From contig JAIPEG010000011.1 in the NCBI GenBank assembly GCA_021737405.1, positions 23,457 to 87,456 on the forward strand: a DNA stretch of 64,000 nucleotides. The letters run 5' to 3'. Position 1 is the first letter of the stretch; each line of letters opens with the position of its first letter. This document shows, piece after piece, positions 35,043 through 42,990 of the stretch. Source of the stretch: Bacteriovoracaceae bacterium (lineage in GTDB: Bacteria; Bdellovibrionota; Bacteriovoracia; Bacteriovoracales; Bacteriovoracaceae). Made by a program: the position numbers and the translations under genes. Below the pieces are notes generated by a model. The model was not told the origin of the DNA. It searched no databases and worked only from the letters and a program-made list of their open reading frames with translations.

Positions 35043-35333
35043 ATGTCACAAAAGTTAAAGAGAATTAGTTTAATGATTAGAGACGATCAGCATCTGGCAA
35101 TCAATGAAAGGGGCCTTAATGTGAGCGGCCTCTTTAGAGACCTTCTTGATGATTATCTTTCCGAGCACAAGGTAACACTAAGTGTTTCCCAGGAAACCAA
35201 AGAGGTTTACGATATGGTTATTAGTAATACGGCCAGCTCGGATGAAGAGTTAGAAAAATATTTGCGAGAAAGTCTTAAAAGTCTTCTTAAAGAAAAAATT
35301 GATTATATGATAAATATTCATAAACGCTTATAA
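35043..35333 (+). CDS. Putative ribbon-helix-helix DNA-binding protein
   Basis: A 96-residue protein. The N-terminal KRISLMIRDDQHLAINERG, followed by NVSGLFRDLLDDYL, has the strand-helix-helix pattern of CopG/MetJ-type ribbon-helix-helix regulators, which bind DNA as dimers. The C-terminal half is charged helix and could mediate dimerisation or partner binding. GAGGAT is the ribosome site. The gene is ten bases before a response regulator gene, so both are likely co-transcribed. A short inverted repeat ATGTT-N9-AACAT upstream (near 34950-34970) is a possible operator, weakly supported. Confidence 0.6.
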   Translation: MSQKLKRISLMIRDDQHLAINERGLNVSGLFRDLLDDYLSEHKVTLSVSQETKEVYDMVISNTASSDEELEKYLRESLKSLLKEKIDYMINIHKRL

Positions 35334-35343
35334 GGACAATCCA

Positions 35344-35715
35344 ATGAAGAAAATCTTGGTCGTTGATGACGACAAGGATATCGGTGAGATTATTAGTGAA
35401 TTTCTTTCTGAATATGACGTGACCTATATTGGAGAGGCTAAAGAGGCTATCAAAATTTTAGAGACTGTCACTTTTGATTTAGTTATCACTGATTTACTTA
35501 TGCCGGATATTAATGGAATTGAGCTTACCGAACATATCTTTAACAACTACCCCAAAACAAGAGTGTTGGCCTGTTCAGGTGGCGGCTCTTCAGGAAAATT
35601 AGTTGCAGGAATGGCCCTAGATCAAGCACTACAAGAAGGTGCAGACAACGCTATTATGAAACCCTTTACGGAAGAAGAGCTGAAGGCAAAAGTGAGTAAT
35701 CTCTTAAAAAGATAA
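35344..35715 (+). CDS. Single-domain response regulator (CheY-like)
   Basis: A 123-residue stand-alone receiver domain. The acidic pocket (D8-D10), phospho-acceptor D50 (VITDLLMP), the Ser/Thr switch (S78 in LACSGGG) and K106 (MKPF) are all present. There is no output domain, so it would act through protein contact like CheY or as a phosphorelay carrier. A glycine/serine-rich insert (SGGGSSGKLVAGM) between beta-4 and alpha-4 is unusual. No histidine kinase gene is nearby. It follows the RHH-like gene and converges on the barrel gene ending at 35720. Confidence 0.92.
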   Translation: MKKILVVDDDKDIGEIISEFLSEYDVTYIGEAKEAIKILETVTFDLVITDLLMPDINGIELTEHIFNNYPKTRVLACSGGGSSGKLVAGMALDQALQEGADNAIMKPFTEEELKAKVSNLLKR

Positions 35716-35719
35716 CTTC

Positions 35720-36733
35720 TTAGAAGGCCAATCTTATCCCTAATGCCAAACCTAATGAGTCGTTTGCTATGCCTTTATTTAAAAGAATAAAGGCTTTTAA
35801 GGCCGTTAAGTTAAATTGAATACCTGTGAAAGCGCGCATAGCAAAGAGAGATGGGCTTTCTTCAGAACCTAAGTCTAATGAAGCGACTCCAGTTCCTCCA
35901 CCTGTCACACTGATATCTCCAGTTAAACTTGCGACCGATTTTGCTTTACCAAAACTTAAGTCCATTCCAAGTCCACCGAAAATTGAGGCCACATAAAAGA
36001 GACGAAAGTTTGTACTGATTTCAAGAGGAATTGTGTATGTCGTAATATCAGCTCCAACTGTAGCTGTACCATTAAAACTTGCGGTCGCCCCATTTGAAGT
36101 CACTGTCTCTGTTATTCCCTTCACGAACTTGATACTCATTGCGGCCCTTTCAATACCTGTCGTGATATCAATTCCTCCCCAATCAAAAACACCAAGTCCT
36201 GCACCCCCTCCTCCAATCAACTTATAACGTAAATGAAAACCCATAGAAGTTGAATCCCCATCTAGGCCATCTGTAGTTGGAGCATCAAGAGACATAAAAT
36301 ACCCATAAAAGGCCGTGCGCTTCATGTCGAGAGGACCTATGCTAGAACCAAAGAGATCTCCCTTGAGACCTAAACTAACGGCACCGCCAACACCAATCCC
36401 TCTTATTTGATTATAGTCAACATTTCCACCAATAAGATCAGAGGTCGAATTGCTACCAAGATCAGCACCGATTGCTCCAGTAAAACCAACTTCCAAATAG
36501 TCGATGTTTGAACCATAACTTGCCCCTAAGCCCTTTTGAGAGGACACTGAAGCATTTGCCATTCCTCGTAAATAATTACTTTGGTCAGCGCTTGGAAGAT
36601 TGCTATTCACCTCTGTCTCAAGTGAATCACAGGCGAGAACACATGTACCGGTTCTATTAACAATCTTAAAAAGTCCCGCATAGCTTGTAGAACAAAGAAG
36701 TAACATCCCTAAAAAAATAAATGCCTCTCTCAT
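35720..36733 (-). CDS. Exported beta-rich protein, probable outer-membrane barrel
   Basis: A 337-residue exported protein: signal peptide (MREAFIFLGMLLLCSTSYA), two cysteines just after it (TCVLAC), then many glycine-rich amphipathic strands and the C-terminal LGIRLAF, ending in Phe as outer-membrane barrel proteins do. Patterns such as GADLGSNSTSDL and FGGLGMDLSFGKA are typical of barrel turns and strands. It resembles Lsa36/OmpL1-like surface proteins only in general composition. AAGGAG precedes ATG 36733. Function unknown; porin or adhesin are options. Confidence 0.7.
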   Translation of the reverse strand: MREAFIFLGMLLLCSTSYAGLFKIVNRTGTCVLACDSLETEVNSNLPSADQSNYLRGMANASVSSQKGLGASYGSNIDYLEVGFTGAIGADLGSNSTSDLIGGNVDYNQIRGIGVGGAVSLGLKGDLFGSSIGPLDMKRTAFYGYFMSLDAPTTDGLDGDSTSMGFHLRYKLIGGGGAGLGVFDWGGIDITTGIERAAMSIKFVKGITETVTSNGATASFNGTATVGADITTYTIPLEISTNFRLFYVASIFGGLGMDLSFGKAKSVASLTGDISVTGGGTGVASLDLGSEESPSLFAMRAFTGIQFNLTALKAFILLNKGIANDSLGLALGIRLAF

Positions 36734-36883
36734 ATGCTCTCCTTACGATTGCCCCTAATTCTCTCAACCTATTTTAAAAGACAAACCATAGAAAAAGGTA
36801 GGTGGTCCGCCTTACCTAGGCAAAAGTTGCCAAACGAAAATACTATTTTACAGCTTTGATATAGTCATTTAAGGAGTTCAATT

Positions 36884-37501
36884 ATGAGTCTAATGATCAG
36901 TAGAAACGGAATAATTCAAGAAGTTACTCGTAAATCACTGACAAAGAAAGTGACTCCTCCTGATGACAATCGTGTGCAATTTGAAGATGTTCTTGAAAAA
37001 GAATCGGGACAGCAAATGCCCTTTAATAAAGAGAAAGGCCATCCGAAAAAGGAGACCCTCGCAGAGTCAAAAGGATTAAAAAGTTACCAAAAACAAAGCA
37101 CTCAGATACATTCTAAACTCGTTCATGCTCGAGATATTTGCTCTCGCCCAATCATAACCGCGAAACCACAAGACACGATTCAGATGGCCTTGGAGAAAAT
37201 GCAAAAGTACAAAATTCATCATCTCCCCTTACTTGATGAAGCTGGTACTCTAGTAGGAATTATTTCTGACAGAGACCTATTAGGTAAGAGAACACATGAG
37301 CGTCTCGATAAAGTCGCGACAAAAGAAGTGTTAGTTGTTAAGGATTCACTTGAAATAAAAATGGTCGCAAGGCTTATGCTAGAGAATCACATAAGTGCCC
37401 TTCCCCTCATAAATGAAGAAGAAGAGCTTACTGGAATGATCACAAAATCAAATCTGTTGGAGTACATTATGAAAAGTACCCCATTTGATCGTCATATTTA
37501 A
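36884..37501 (+). CDS. CBS-pair domain protein
   Basis: A 205-residue cytoplasmic protein. About 75 polar residues precede two CBS domains (about 80-135 and 140-200): ICSRPIITAKPQDTIQMALEKM, HHLPLLDEAGTLVGIISDRDLL, then ISALPLINEEEELTGMITKSNLL. CBS pairs bind adenosyl ligands (AMP, ATP, SAM) or metals and usually regulate a partner. No partner domain is attached, so it may act on another protein. AAGGAG is the ribosome site. Its stop codon overlaps the 3' end of fliA by four bases in convergent orientation. Confidence 0.9.
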   Translation: MSLMISRNGIIQEVTRKSLTKKVTPPDDNRVQFEDVLEKESGQQMPFNKEKGHPKKETLAESKGLKSYQKQSTQIHSKLVHARDICSRPIITAKPQDTIQMALEKMQKYKIHHLPLLDEAGTLVGIISDRDLLGKRTHERLDKVATKEVLVVKDSLEIKMVARLMLENHISALPLINEEEELTGMITKSNLLEYIMKSTPFDRHI

Positions 37502-38256
37502 GCCGCTTCAAGATCAATACTTTTAACTCGTTTCTTTAGGCGAATAATTGAGGTTTGATGAAGTTGTGAAACCCTGCTCTCCGTAACGTTAAGGACTTCA
37601 CTAATCTCCTTCATTGTTTTTTCTTCAAAATAGTAAAGACTAAGAACCTTACCCTCAGTTTCAGGTAGGTCTTCTATTCTCATTTTTAAAACTTCTTTCA
37701 TATTATTTACTTCTGCAGATTCATAAGGATCACAGTTATTACGATTGTCAGCAAGTGCGATTTCAAGTCCGGGCAGTGAACTCTCTCCTAGTTCACTTGG
37801 AGTAAGACTAAATGTTTGTACGGGTTGAATTCTTTGCAAGAGTCTAAAATAATCTTTTTGCTTTAACTTTAGCGCCTTACATAACTCAAGATCCGTTACA
37901 TCTCGACCTAGCTCACTTTTTAGATTCTCATTAACTCTTTCTACATTTTTGATTTTGTCTCTCGTGGCACGACTTGCCCAATCGAGGGAGCGTAGTTCAT
38001 CTAAAATCTGACCTCGTATTCGGTATTCTGCATAAGTTTTAAATTTTACACCCTGCTTAGGATCATACTTATCTATTGCATCCATTAACCCAATGGTACC
38101 AACACTAATAAGGTCATCTAACTCATAGCTTGCAGGAAGTTTCATATAAATTTTCTTCGCGATTATTTTGACGATATCCATATAAGAGACGATAAGCTTG
38201 TCTTTTTCTTTTTGCTTCAACTTCGACGGCTTGAACTCAACAATTTTAGCAACCAT
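37498..38256 (-). CDS. fliA: RNA polymerase sigma factor FliA/WhiG (sigma-28)
   Basis: A 252-residue sigma-70-family factor of the flagellar group. Region 2 is clear (LPASYELDDLISVGTIGLMDAIDKYD; FKTYAEYRIRGQILDELRSLDWASR), with region 3 (DVTDLELCKALKLK) and the region 4 helix-turn-helix (TMKEISEVLNVTESRVSQLHQ). The LDWASR and RIRGQILDELR stretches are typical of FliA rather than of RpoH or SigF. FliA drives late flagellar and chemotaxis genes from TAAA-N15-GCCGATAA promoters. Several such promoters occur in this window close to the gene. No flagellar structural gene is visible here. GGGAG precedes ATG 38256. Confidence 0.94.
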   Translation of the reverse strand: MVAKIVEFKPSKLKQKEKDKLIVSYMDIVKIIAKKIYMKLPASYELDDLISVGTIGLMDAIDKYDPKQGVKFKTYAEYRIRGQILDELRSLDWASRATRDKIKNVERVNENLKSELGRDVTDLELCKALKLKQKDYFRLLQRIQPVQTFSLTPSELGESSLPGLEIALADNRNNCDPYESAEVNNMKEVLKMRIEDLPETEGKVLSLYYFEEKTMKEISEVLNVTESRVSQLHQTSIIRLKKRVKSIDLEAA

Positions 38257-38528
38257 TTTTTATCTCCCGACATTTTGCCATGAATACTTGGCGACATGCA
38301 CAATTATAACCCTCTTGGCACAATGCTTGCCCAATAAAGTCAGAATTAACGAATTTCTAATGATTTAAGCCCTAAATATGACTTTCGTATTTGCCAAAAA
38401 AAGTGGCTTAGACAAATTTTTGAGGCAGTTTTTCAGAATCTTCAAGAAATTTTTACCAATAAACGTCTCAATAGGGAGGAGCCTATGCCGATAAGTTATA
38501 GACGAGGGTCACGAAAAAAGGGATTCAT
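38257..38528. other. Divergent intergenic region between fliA and the ankyrin gene
   Basis: These 272 bases hold the fliA promoter region (minus) and the FliA-type promoter of the ankyrin gene (38468-38494). A 15-codon basic frame starts at ATG 38485 behind GGGAGGAG and stops at 38532. It overlaps the -10 box, so it would lie upstream of the expected transcript start. Confidence 0.5.
38468..38494 (+). promoter_or_regulatory. FliA (sigma-28) promoter of the ankyrin gene
   Basis: TCAA (38468-38471), 15 bases, then a perfect GCCGATAA (38487-38494). Transcription would start near 38501, leaving a 28-base leader with AAAAGGG before the TTG start at 38529. Confidence 0.65.
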
Positions 38529-40163
38529 TTGAGTAATAGGGACACTTTAAGCCCCATCATTTTATATTATGGAGAAGACGCTTCTATCATTGGGAAGTTA
38601 TCTGACCTCTTTGGTGAAGAAAGTATTCATCAAATCAGTGACATGAAAAAAGTTTTTGAATTCATGAACAACTTTCATGTCACCTCCTTTGTTTTTGAAA
38701 CCTTCCAAATGGAGCCATTTCGGGGCGTGAATGGTAACGACCTTGATATCCTTCTCTATTACGCTTCTTCACAAGAGAGTAATAATAAGCACATGAGCTT
38801 TCTTCCCATCGATCCTACTCAAGGTGCAGACTTTAAGAGTTTGAATTTATCAAGCGATTACTATGAAGATCTTTATAAAAGATATTTGTACCTTCTTCCA
38901 GGCCTTCCCATAAGTGACATAACGCCTGACTCTATTCTTTTGCCTGATGGGTTGGATCTACTCTCAAGCCTCGTAGGCATCTTAGACGATGCTACTGAAG
39001 AGCTTGATACTAATCTTGAAAGAATCTCTTTTAATTCTGAGAAAAATACTGATCATCATAAAACCTCTCTTAACTCTAGTGAGGAAAAGCACACCGTTAA
39101 AGGGTTGAGCGGCTTAGAAGAAGACAATTTCAAGGCCAATATACAAGGCGAGGATTTAGAAAAAGAAGAATCTCAAATAGTCTCTGGCTTTATAGAGGAA
39201 GAAGATGACACTAAGCAAGTGATCTCTGGATCTGATGAAGAAGATAAATCTAAGCAAGTGATCTCTGGGTCTGATGAAGAAGATAAATCTAAGCAAGTAA
39301 TCTCTGGATCTGATGAAGAAGATAAATCTAAGCAAGTAATCTCTGGATCTGATGAAGAAGATAAATCTAAGCAAGTAATCTCTGGATCTGACGAAGAGGA
39401 CGACTCCACACAAGTTATCTCTGGATCTCAGGAAGACCTTAAAGAAGAAATCCAAAAAATTTCTGGTTTTAAAGAAGAAGAGGATAAAACAAAAATCATC
39501 ATTAAAGGTGACAAAAACTCATCTAAACCAAAGAATATGGTCGTTTCTTCTAATACTGAAGAAATCAATGATGGTGTGTATGAACTCAAGAAACTTGCAC
39601 CTGGCAGTCAAGGGCCTCTAGCAAAAGACGACGATAAACATGATATTAATGATCGTAATGACAAAGGCCAAACGCCTATTATGTTATTTGCTTATAAAGG
39701 AGAGGTTGAAAAAGTTAAAGCTTTACTAGCCTCAGGAGCTGACCCCCATCTCTTATGTCATCTGGGAAAAACAGTACTTCACTATGCTTGCTATGGATCA
39801 GATGATCTTGAATTTATCAAAGAGCTAGTAGAGACTCATGGTCTTAAGGCCAATAAGAAAGACAGTAGTGGACGAGATCCCTTTTATGAGGCGATTATTA
39901 GCAATCATGATGAGCTTCTCCCCTACTTATTAGAAAATGGTGCGAGGCTTCTTATAAAGTATGATGGAGAACCTGTTTTAATACTTGCCGCAAAAGCAAA
40001 TGCCTTGAAATCTTTTAAATCCCTTCTATTAGCTGGAGCTGATCTTGCGGCGACCAACGACAAAAATGAAAATGTGATTAAGTATTGTAAATCAAAAAAG
40101 AAGTTACCATTTTTAAAAATAATTGCGGCCATCAATAAAATCAAAGACCTCAAAGCAAGCTAG
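38529..40163 (+). CDS. Ankyrin-repeat protein with acidic tandem repeats
   Basis: A 544-residue cytoplasmic protein in three parts. Residues 1-165 are an unrecognised globular region starting SPIILYYGEDASIIGKL, which may resemble a receiver-like alpha/beta fold (inference). Residues about 218-320 contain acidic 13-residue repeats, ISGSDEEDKSKQV, four of them almost identical in DNA. Residues about 373-540 hold ankyrin repeats (NDKGQTPIMLFAYKGEVEKVKALLASGADP and similar, cited in parts: GQTPIML, VLHYACYG, LLLAGADLAA). Ankyrin repeats bind proteins. Start is TTG 38529 behind AAAAGGG. A FliA promoter precedes it. Confidence 0.82.
   Translation: MSNRDTLSPIILYYGEDASIIGKLSDLFGEESIHQISDMKKVFEFMNNFHVTSFVFETFQMEPFRGVNGNDLDILLYYASSQESNNKHMSFLPIDPTQGADFKSLNLSSDYYEDLYKRYLYLLPGLPISDITPDSILLPDGLDLLSSLVGILDDATEELDTNLERISFNSEKNTDHHKTSLNSSEEKHTVKGLSGLEEDNFKANIQGEDLEKEESQIVSGFIEEEDDTKQVISGSDEEDKSKQVISGSDEEDKSKQVISGSDEEDKSKQVISGSDEEDKSKQVISGSDEEDDSTQVISGSQEDLKEEIQKISGFKEEEDKTKIIIKGDKNSSKPKNMVVSSNTEEINDGVYELKKLAPGSQGPLAKDDDKHDINDRNDKGQTPIMLFAYKGEVEKVKALLASGADPHLLCHLGKTVLHYACYGSDDLEFIKELVETHGLKANKKDSSGRDPFYEAIISNHDELLPYLLENGARLLIKYDGEPVLILAAKANALKSFKSLLLAGADLAATNDKNENVIKYCKSKKKLPFLKIIAAINKIKDLKAS
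39222..39416 (+). repeat. 39-bp tandem repeats, five units
   Basis: Units begin at 39222, 39261, 39300, 39339 and 39378. The first four are nearly identical; the fifth is diverged (GACGAAGAGGACGACTCC). More distant copies flank on both sides. Each encodes ISGSDEED(K/D)S(K/T)QV. Near identity of DNA suggests recent expansion by slippage or recombination. Confidence 0.92.
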
Positions 40164-40228
40164 ACACTCCTGCCTAAAGACAATCTTCACCATTTCCTGT
40201 AGACTTCCAAAAATTGTAGGAGTCCACA

Positions 40229-41254
40229 GTGCCAAAAAAAGATTATTCTGCTGTAAAATTTGATGTTGCTGAGGCCCTCGGGGAGTGGATGAACTGCCTT
40301 TATATAAAGGGCGATAATGACGGACACGTTCATTATGATTTTATTCATCATAGAGATGCAGATGGAGTTAGTGGCATAACGAGAATCCTTCAAGAAGAAG
40401 GGCACCAAGTTATACAGCAGCCTGGGCTTAAGAGAGGTACTCCCCCAAGCTTCTTTAATAAGTTAAAGGCCTTAAAAAAATACATTGCTCTAACGAAGAA
40501 AGTTCCTATTATTTGGAGATATCCTAGAATTGATAGAACCGGTGTTCCAAAAAACTATTCCATGATTATCCTCTCTACTGAAGAAACTCAAGGCCTTCAC
40601 CATTTGGCCAAAAAAGAGGGCGTTAGTTTAAACTCTTATCTCCTATGGGCATTAGATAAAACGATATTGGAAAATCTCCTTACGAAAGATTCTGATCGAA
40701 AATGGGTTGCCCCACTAAATATGAGACCGATCGATTCAAAGAATCTCATCATGGGTAACTACTCAGCCTCTATCATTAGTAATGTTTCAGCAACGCCCAC
40801 GCCTAAGTGGTTTCACCAACAAATTAGTCATTATTTAAAAGAAGGCATCCACTGGGGTAGTCAGTTGTATTCAAATATGGCGAGATACATTGGCTTTCGT
40901 GGCACTCTAAAAGTCGCAAAAGGAATTAAAGAAGTTGGAACAGGAGTCTTTAGCAACCTTGGAGCATGGCCAAATTCAGGCATTGTTTTGAATCAAGAAA
41001 AGGATAATATTATTTGGAGAAGTGTTCTTGTGCCAACCACTCAGATATTACCCGTTGGAGCAACGGCCTGGCAGTGGAAAGAACATCTTTCCCTAAGCCT
41101 CCAACTGCACCCTTCTATCGATGGGCCAACAGAAAATTGTGAGCTTATTCTCAATGAATGGATTAAGAATCTCGGGAGTGAGATTACCACCAAAGCCACA
41201 CTGCATCATTGGCAAGACCACCCCGAATGCCCCCATAATCTCATTCACTCCTAA
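40229..41254 (+). CDS. Putative CoA-dependent acyltransferase-like protein with HHxxxDG motif
   Basis: A 341-residue protein with HHRDADG at 40-46, the exact HHxxxDG catalytic motif of the condensation-domain/BAHD/wax-ester-synthase superfamily. A later VSLNSYLLWAL and NYSASIISNV are compatible with the second half of that fold (compare the choloylglycine-like core of chloramphenicol acetyltransferase-type trimers). It is shorter than the usual 430-480 residues, and the first strands before the motif are brief. Substrate unknown. Start GTG 40229 stands six bases after TAGGAG. It lies between the ankyrin gene and the JmjC-like gene, same strand, with separate spacing. Confidence 0.6.
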   Translation: MPKKDYSAVKFDVAEALGEWMNCLYIKGDNDGHVHYDFIHHRDADGVSGITRILQEEGHQVIQQPGLKRGTPPSFFNKLKALKKYIALTKKVPIIWRYPRIDRTGVPKNYSMIILSTEETQGLHHLAKKEGVSLNSYLLWALDKTILENLLTKDSDRKWVAPLNMRPIDSKNLIMGNYSASIISNVSATPTPKWFHQQISHYLKEGIHWGSQLYSNMARYIGFRGTLKVAKGIKEVGTGVFSNLGAWPNSGIVLNQEKDNIIWRSVLVPTTQILPVGATAWQWKEHLSLSLQLHPSIDGPTENCELILNEWIKNLGSEITTKATLHHWQDHPECPHNLIHS

Positions 41255-41361
41255 AGCCAGTGCTTTAACTAATCGAAATGACATTAACTGAACTTACACA
41301 CTGATTTAATTCATATTGTCCCCTTTAAACATTCTGGGTATGGTTTTTTCTCGGAGGACCA

Positions 41362-42231
41362 ATGAGTAAAATAGGCCATTCGCCACTTAATCTGAAATCA
41401 ATTGAAAGAGTAACTGGTCTCAATTCCCAAAGTTTCTTTGAAAACTTTGCAGAGAAAGAAAAGCCCGTTGTCTTAACTGACTTTGCTCAAAGCTGGCCTG
41501 CCCTTAAGAATTGGACGCCTCAATACTTTAGTGAAAAATACGGGGACAACGAAGTTCAAGTTTATAATGGTAATTTTTCTAAGCCTGGTAAGTCCTATAT
41601 GGGCAAGGCCATGACAATGAAATTTTCCGAGTATCTTGAATCCATTCTCACAAGTGGAAAAGATCTGAGAATGTTTCTCTACAATATTGTCTCAAAAGCT
41701 CCAGAGCTTAAAGATGACGTTATTCTCCCCCCATTAATGAAGGGCTTTTCAAAGCGCTTTCTTTTTATGTTCTTTGGGCCAAAAGGCGCTGTTACTCAAA
41801 TTCATTATGATATTGATATGAGCCATGTCTTTCACACAGCAATTGTTGGAAAAAAACGATTTGTTCTCTTTCCTCAGTCAGAAAGCCAAAAGCTATACCG
41901 TCACCCCTTCACCATCAGAAGCTACGTAAATGTCGACGATCCCGACTTAGAGAAGTTTCCCCTTTTAAAGGATGCCGAAGGTTATGAGGTTATCCTTAAC
42001 CCTGGCGAAACACTTTTTATCCCAAGTGGTTTTTGGCATCATGTCGTTTATGAAGAGGCAGGCTATGCCATCTCTCTTCGCTGCCCTCACCACAAGTTGC
42101 ATAAGAGAGTAGAGGGAATATTTAATCTCTTATTTATGCAGATGGTTGATCGTCTCGTGAATAAGGTCGCACCAGAGAAATGGTACAAATGGAAAGAGAA
42201 AAAAGCTTTCAAACTCGCTAATCAAAATTAA
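41362..42231 (+). CDS. JmjC/cupin-8 type 2-oxoglutarate Fe(II) oxygenase
   Basis: A 289-residue protein of the cupin_8/JmjC-like family. The N-terminal region KPVVLTDFAQSWPALKNW is characteristic of FIH-like hydroxylases. The facial triad is HYD (H148, D150) and a distal His (H226 or H227 in PSGFWHHV), and PGETLFIPSGFWH is the strand before the second histidine. Such enzymes hydroxylate protein side chains, including ribosomal proteins, or act on small molecules. The substrate is not evident. GGAGG precedes ATG 41362. The C-terminus is basic (KWKEKKAFKL). Confidence 0.87.
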   Translation: MSKIGHSPLNLKSIERVTGLNSQSFFENFAEKEKPVVLTDFAQSWPALKNWTPQYFSEKYGDNEVQVYNGNFSKPGKSYMGKAMTMKFSEYLESILTSGKDLRMFLYNIVSKAPELKDDVILPPLMKGFSKRFLFMFFGPKGAVTQIHYDIDMSHVFHTAIVGKKRFVLFPQSESQKLYRHPFTIRSYVNVDDPDLEKFPLLKDAEGYEVILNPGETLFIPSGFWHHVVYEEAGYAISLRCPHHKLHKRVEGIFNLLFMQMVDRLVNKVAPEKWYKWKEKKAFKLANQN

Positions 42232-42243
42232 ACATGCTCTGAC

Positions 42244-42273
42244 TTGCTCAGCTCTTATCCATGCCTGTATAAT
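42244..42273 (+). promoter_or_regulatory. Candidate leaderless promoter of the gene at 42280
   Basis: TTGCTC (42244-42249), 18 bases, then a perfect TATAAT (42268-42273). Six bases (GAGATT) separate the -10 from ATG 42280. Confidence 0.6.
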
Positions 42274-42279
42274 GAGATT

Positions 42280-42987
42280 ATGAAAAAAATAATCTTTTTG
42301 ACCCTCATCATCCTCTCTCCTCTTGCTTTTTCTGGACCTAGCGTTTTCAAAGGCAGTGCCATTGAAAGTGAAAGTAAAAAGCCTATTTACGATGAAAGCC
42401 ACCAAGTTGAGTATGATGGGCAACTTGTAAAAAAAGTCATCACCACCTACACAAACTCAAGTGGTAAAGAAATTGCCAAGCTTACGAGCATTTTTAACTC
42501 AAATTCTCAACTTCCTGACACTGAGTTCATCGACTTAAGAACTGGCAATAAGGAGCTAACATCATTAAAGGGGAATGATTATAAAATCACCACCATATCC
42601 TCTGCTGGAAAGAAGAAAGAAGGCACCCTTTCTGTAAAAGATAATCTTGTGTGTGGTCAGGGTTATCACAACTATATTATTAAAAACCTAGATAGTTTTA
42701 AGCTTAATGAAAAAAGAGAATTAAAATTTATCATTCCCTCTATGAGAGATTATTTTACTTTTGATCTTACTTATCTAGGAGCGCTCAATAAGGATAATCA
42801 AGATGAGGTTACCTTTAGGCTTGATATTACGAATTGGATTCTTAAAATGTTTGCCGATAAGATCCAGGTCACCTACTCCAAAAAAGATAAAGTCCTCCTT
42901 CGCTATGAAGGTCTAACAAATCTACAAAATGATAAGGGTGATAATTACGACGCAATTTTAACTTATAGTTTTCCTCAAGGCAGATAG
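42280..42987 (+). CDS. Hypothetical exported protein
   Basis: A 235-residue protein I do not recognise. It has a clear signal peptide (MKKIIFLTLIILSPLAFSG), followed by a beta-rich region (VEYDGQLVKKVITTYTNSSG, ITTISSAGKKKEGTLSV) reminiscent of DUF3108-like periplasmic proteins, a resemblance only. One cysteine (VCGQGYHN) is in the mature part. The gene is preceded by a -10 box six bases upstream of the ATG and is followed after three bases by astE, so they are likely co-transcribed. Confidence 0.72.
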   Translation: MKKIIFLTLIILSPLAFSGPSVFKGSAIESESKKPIYDESHQVEYDGQLVKKVITTYTNSSGKEIAKLTSIFNSNSQLPDTEFIDLRTGNKELTSLKGNDYKITTISSAGKKKEGTLSVKDNLVCGQGYHNYIIKNLDSFKLNEKRELKFIIPSMRDYFTFDLTYLGALNKDNQDEVTFRLDITNWILKMFADKIQVTYSKKDKVLLRYEGLTNLQNDKGDNYDAILTYSFPQGR

Positions 42988-42990
42988 GCG

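Noticed and set aside
38485..38532. Fifteen-codon leader peptide with a strong ribosome site before the ankyrin gene
   Set aside because: Its start overlaps a perfect FliA -10 box, so the expected mRNA begins downstream of it. It is kept only as a finding, not as a CDS.
39156..39455. Long antisense open frames across the 39-bp repeat region
   Set aside because: They exist only because the repeat lacks stops on the other strand; the products are low-complexity (SSSSDPEITCLD-like) and no ribosome site or promoter is present.
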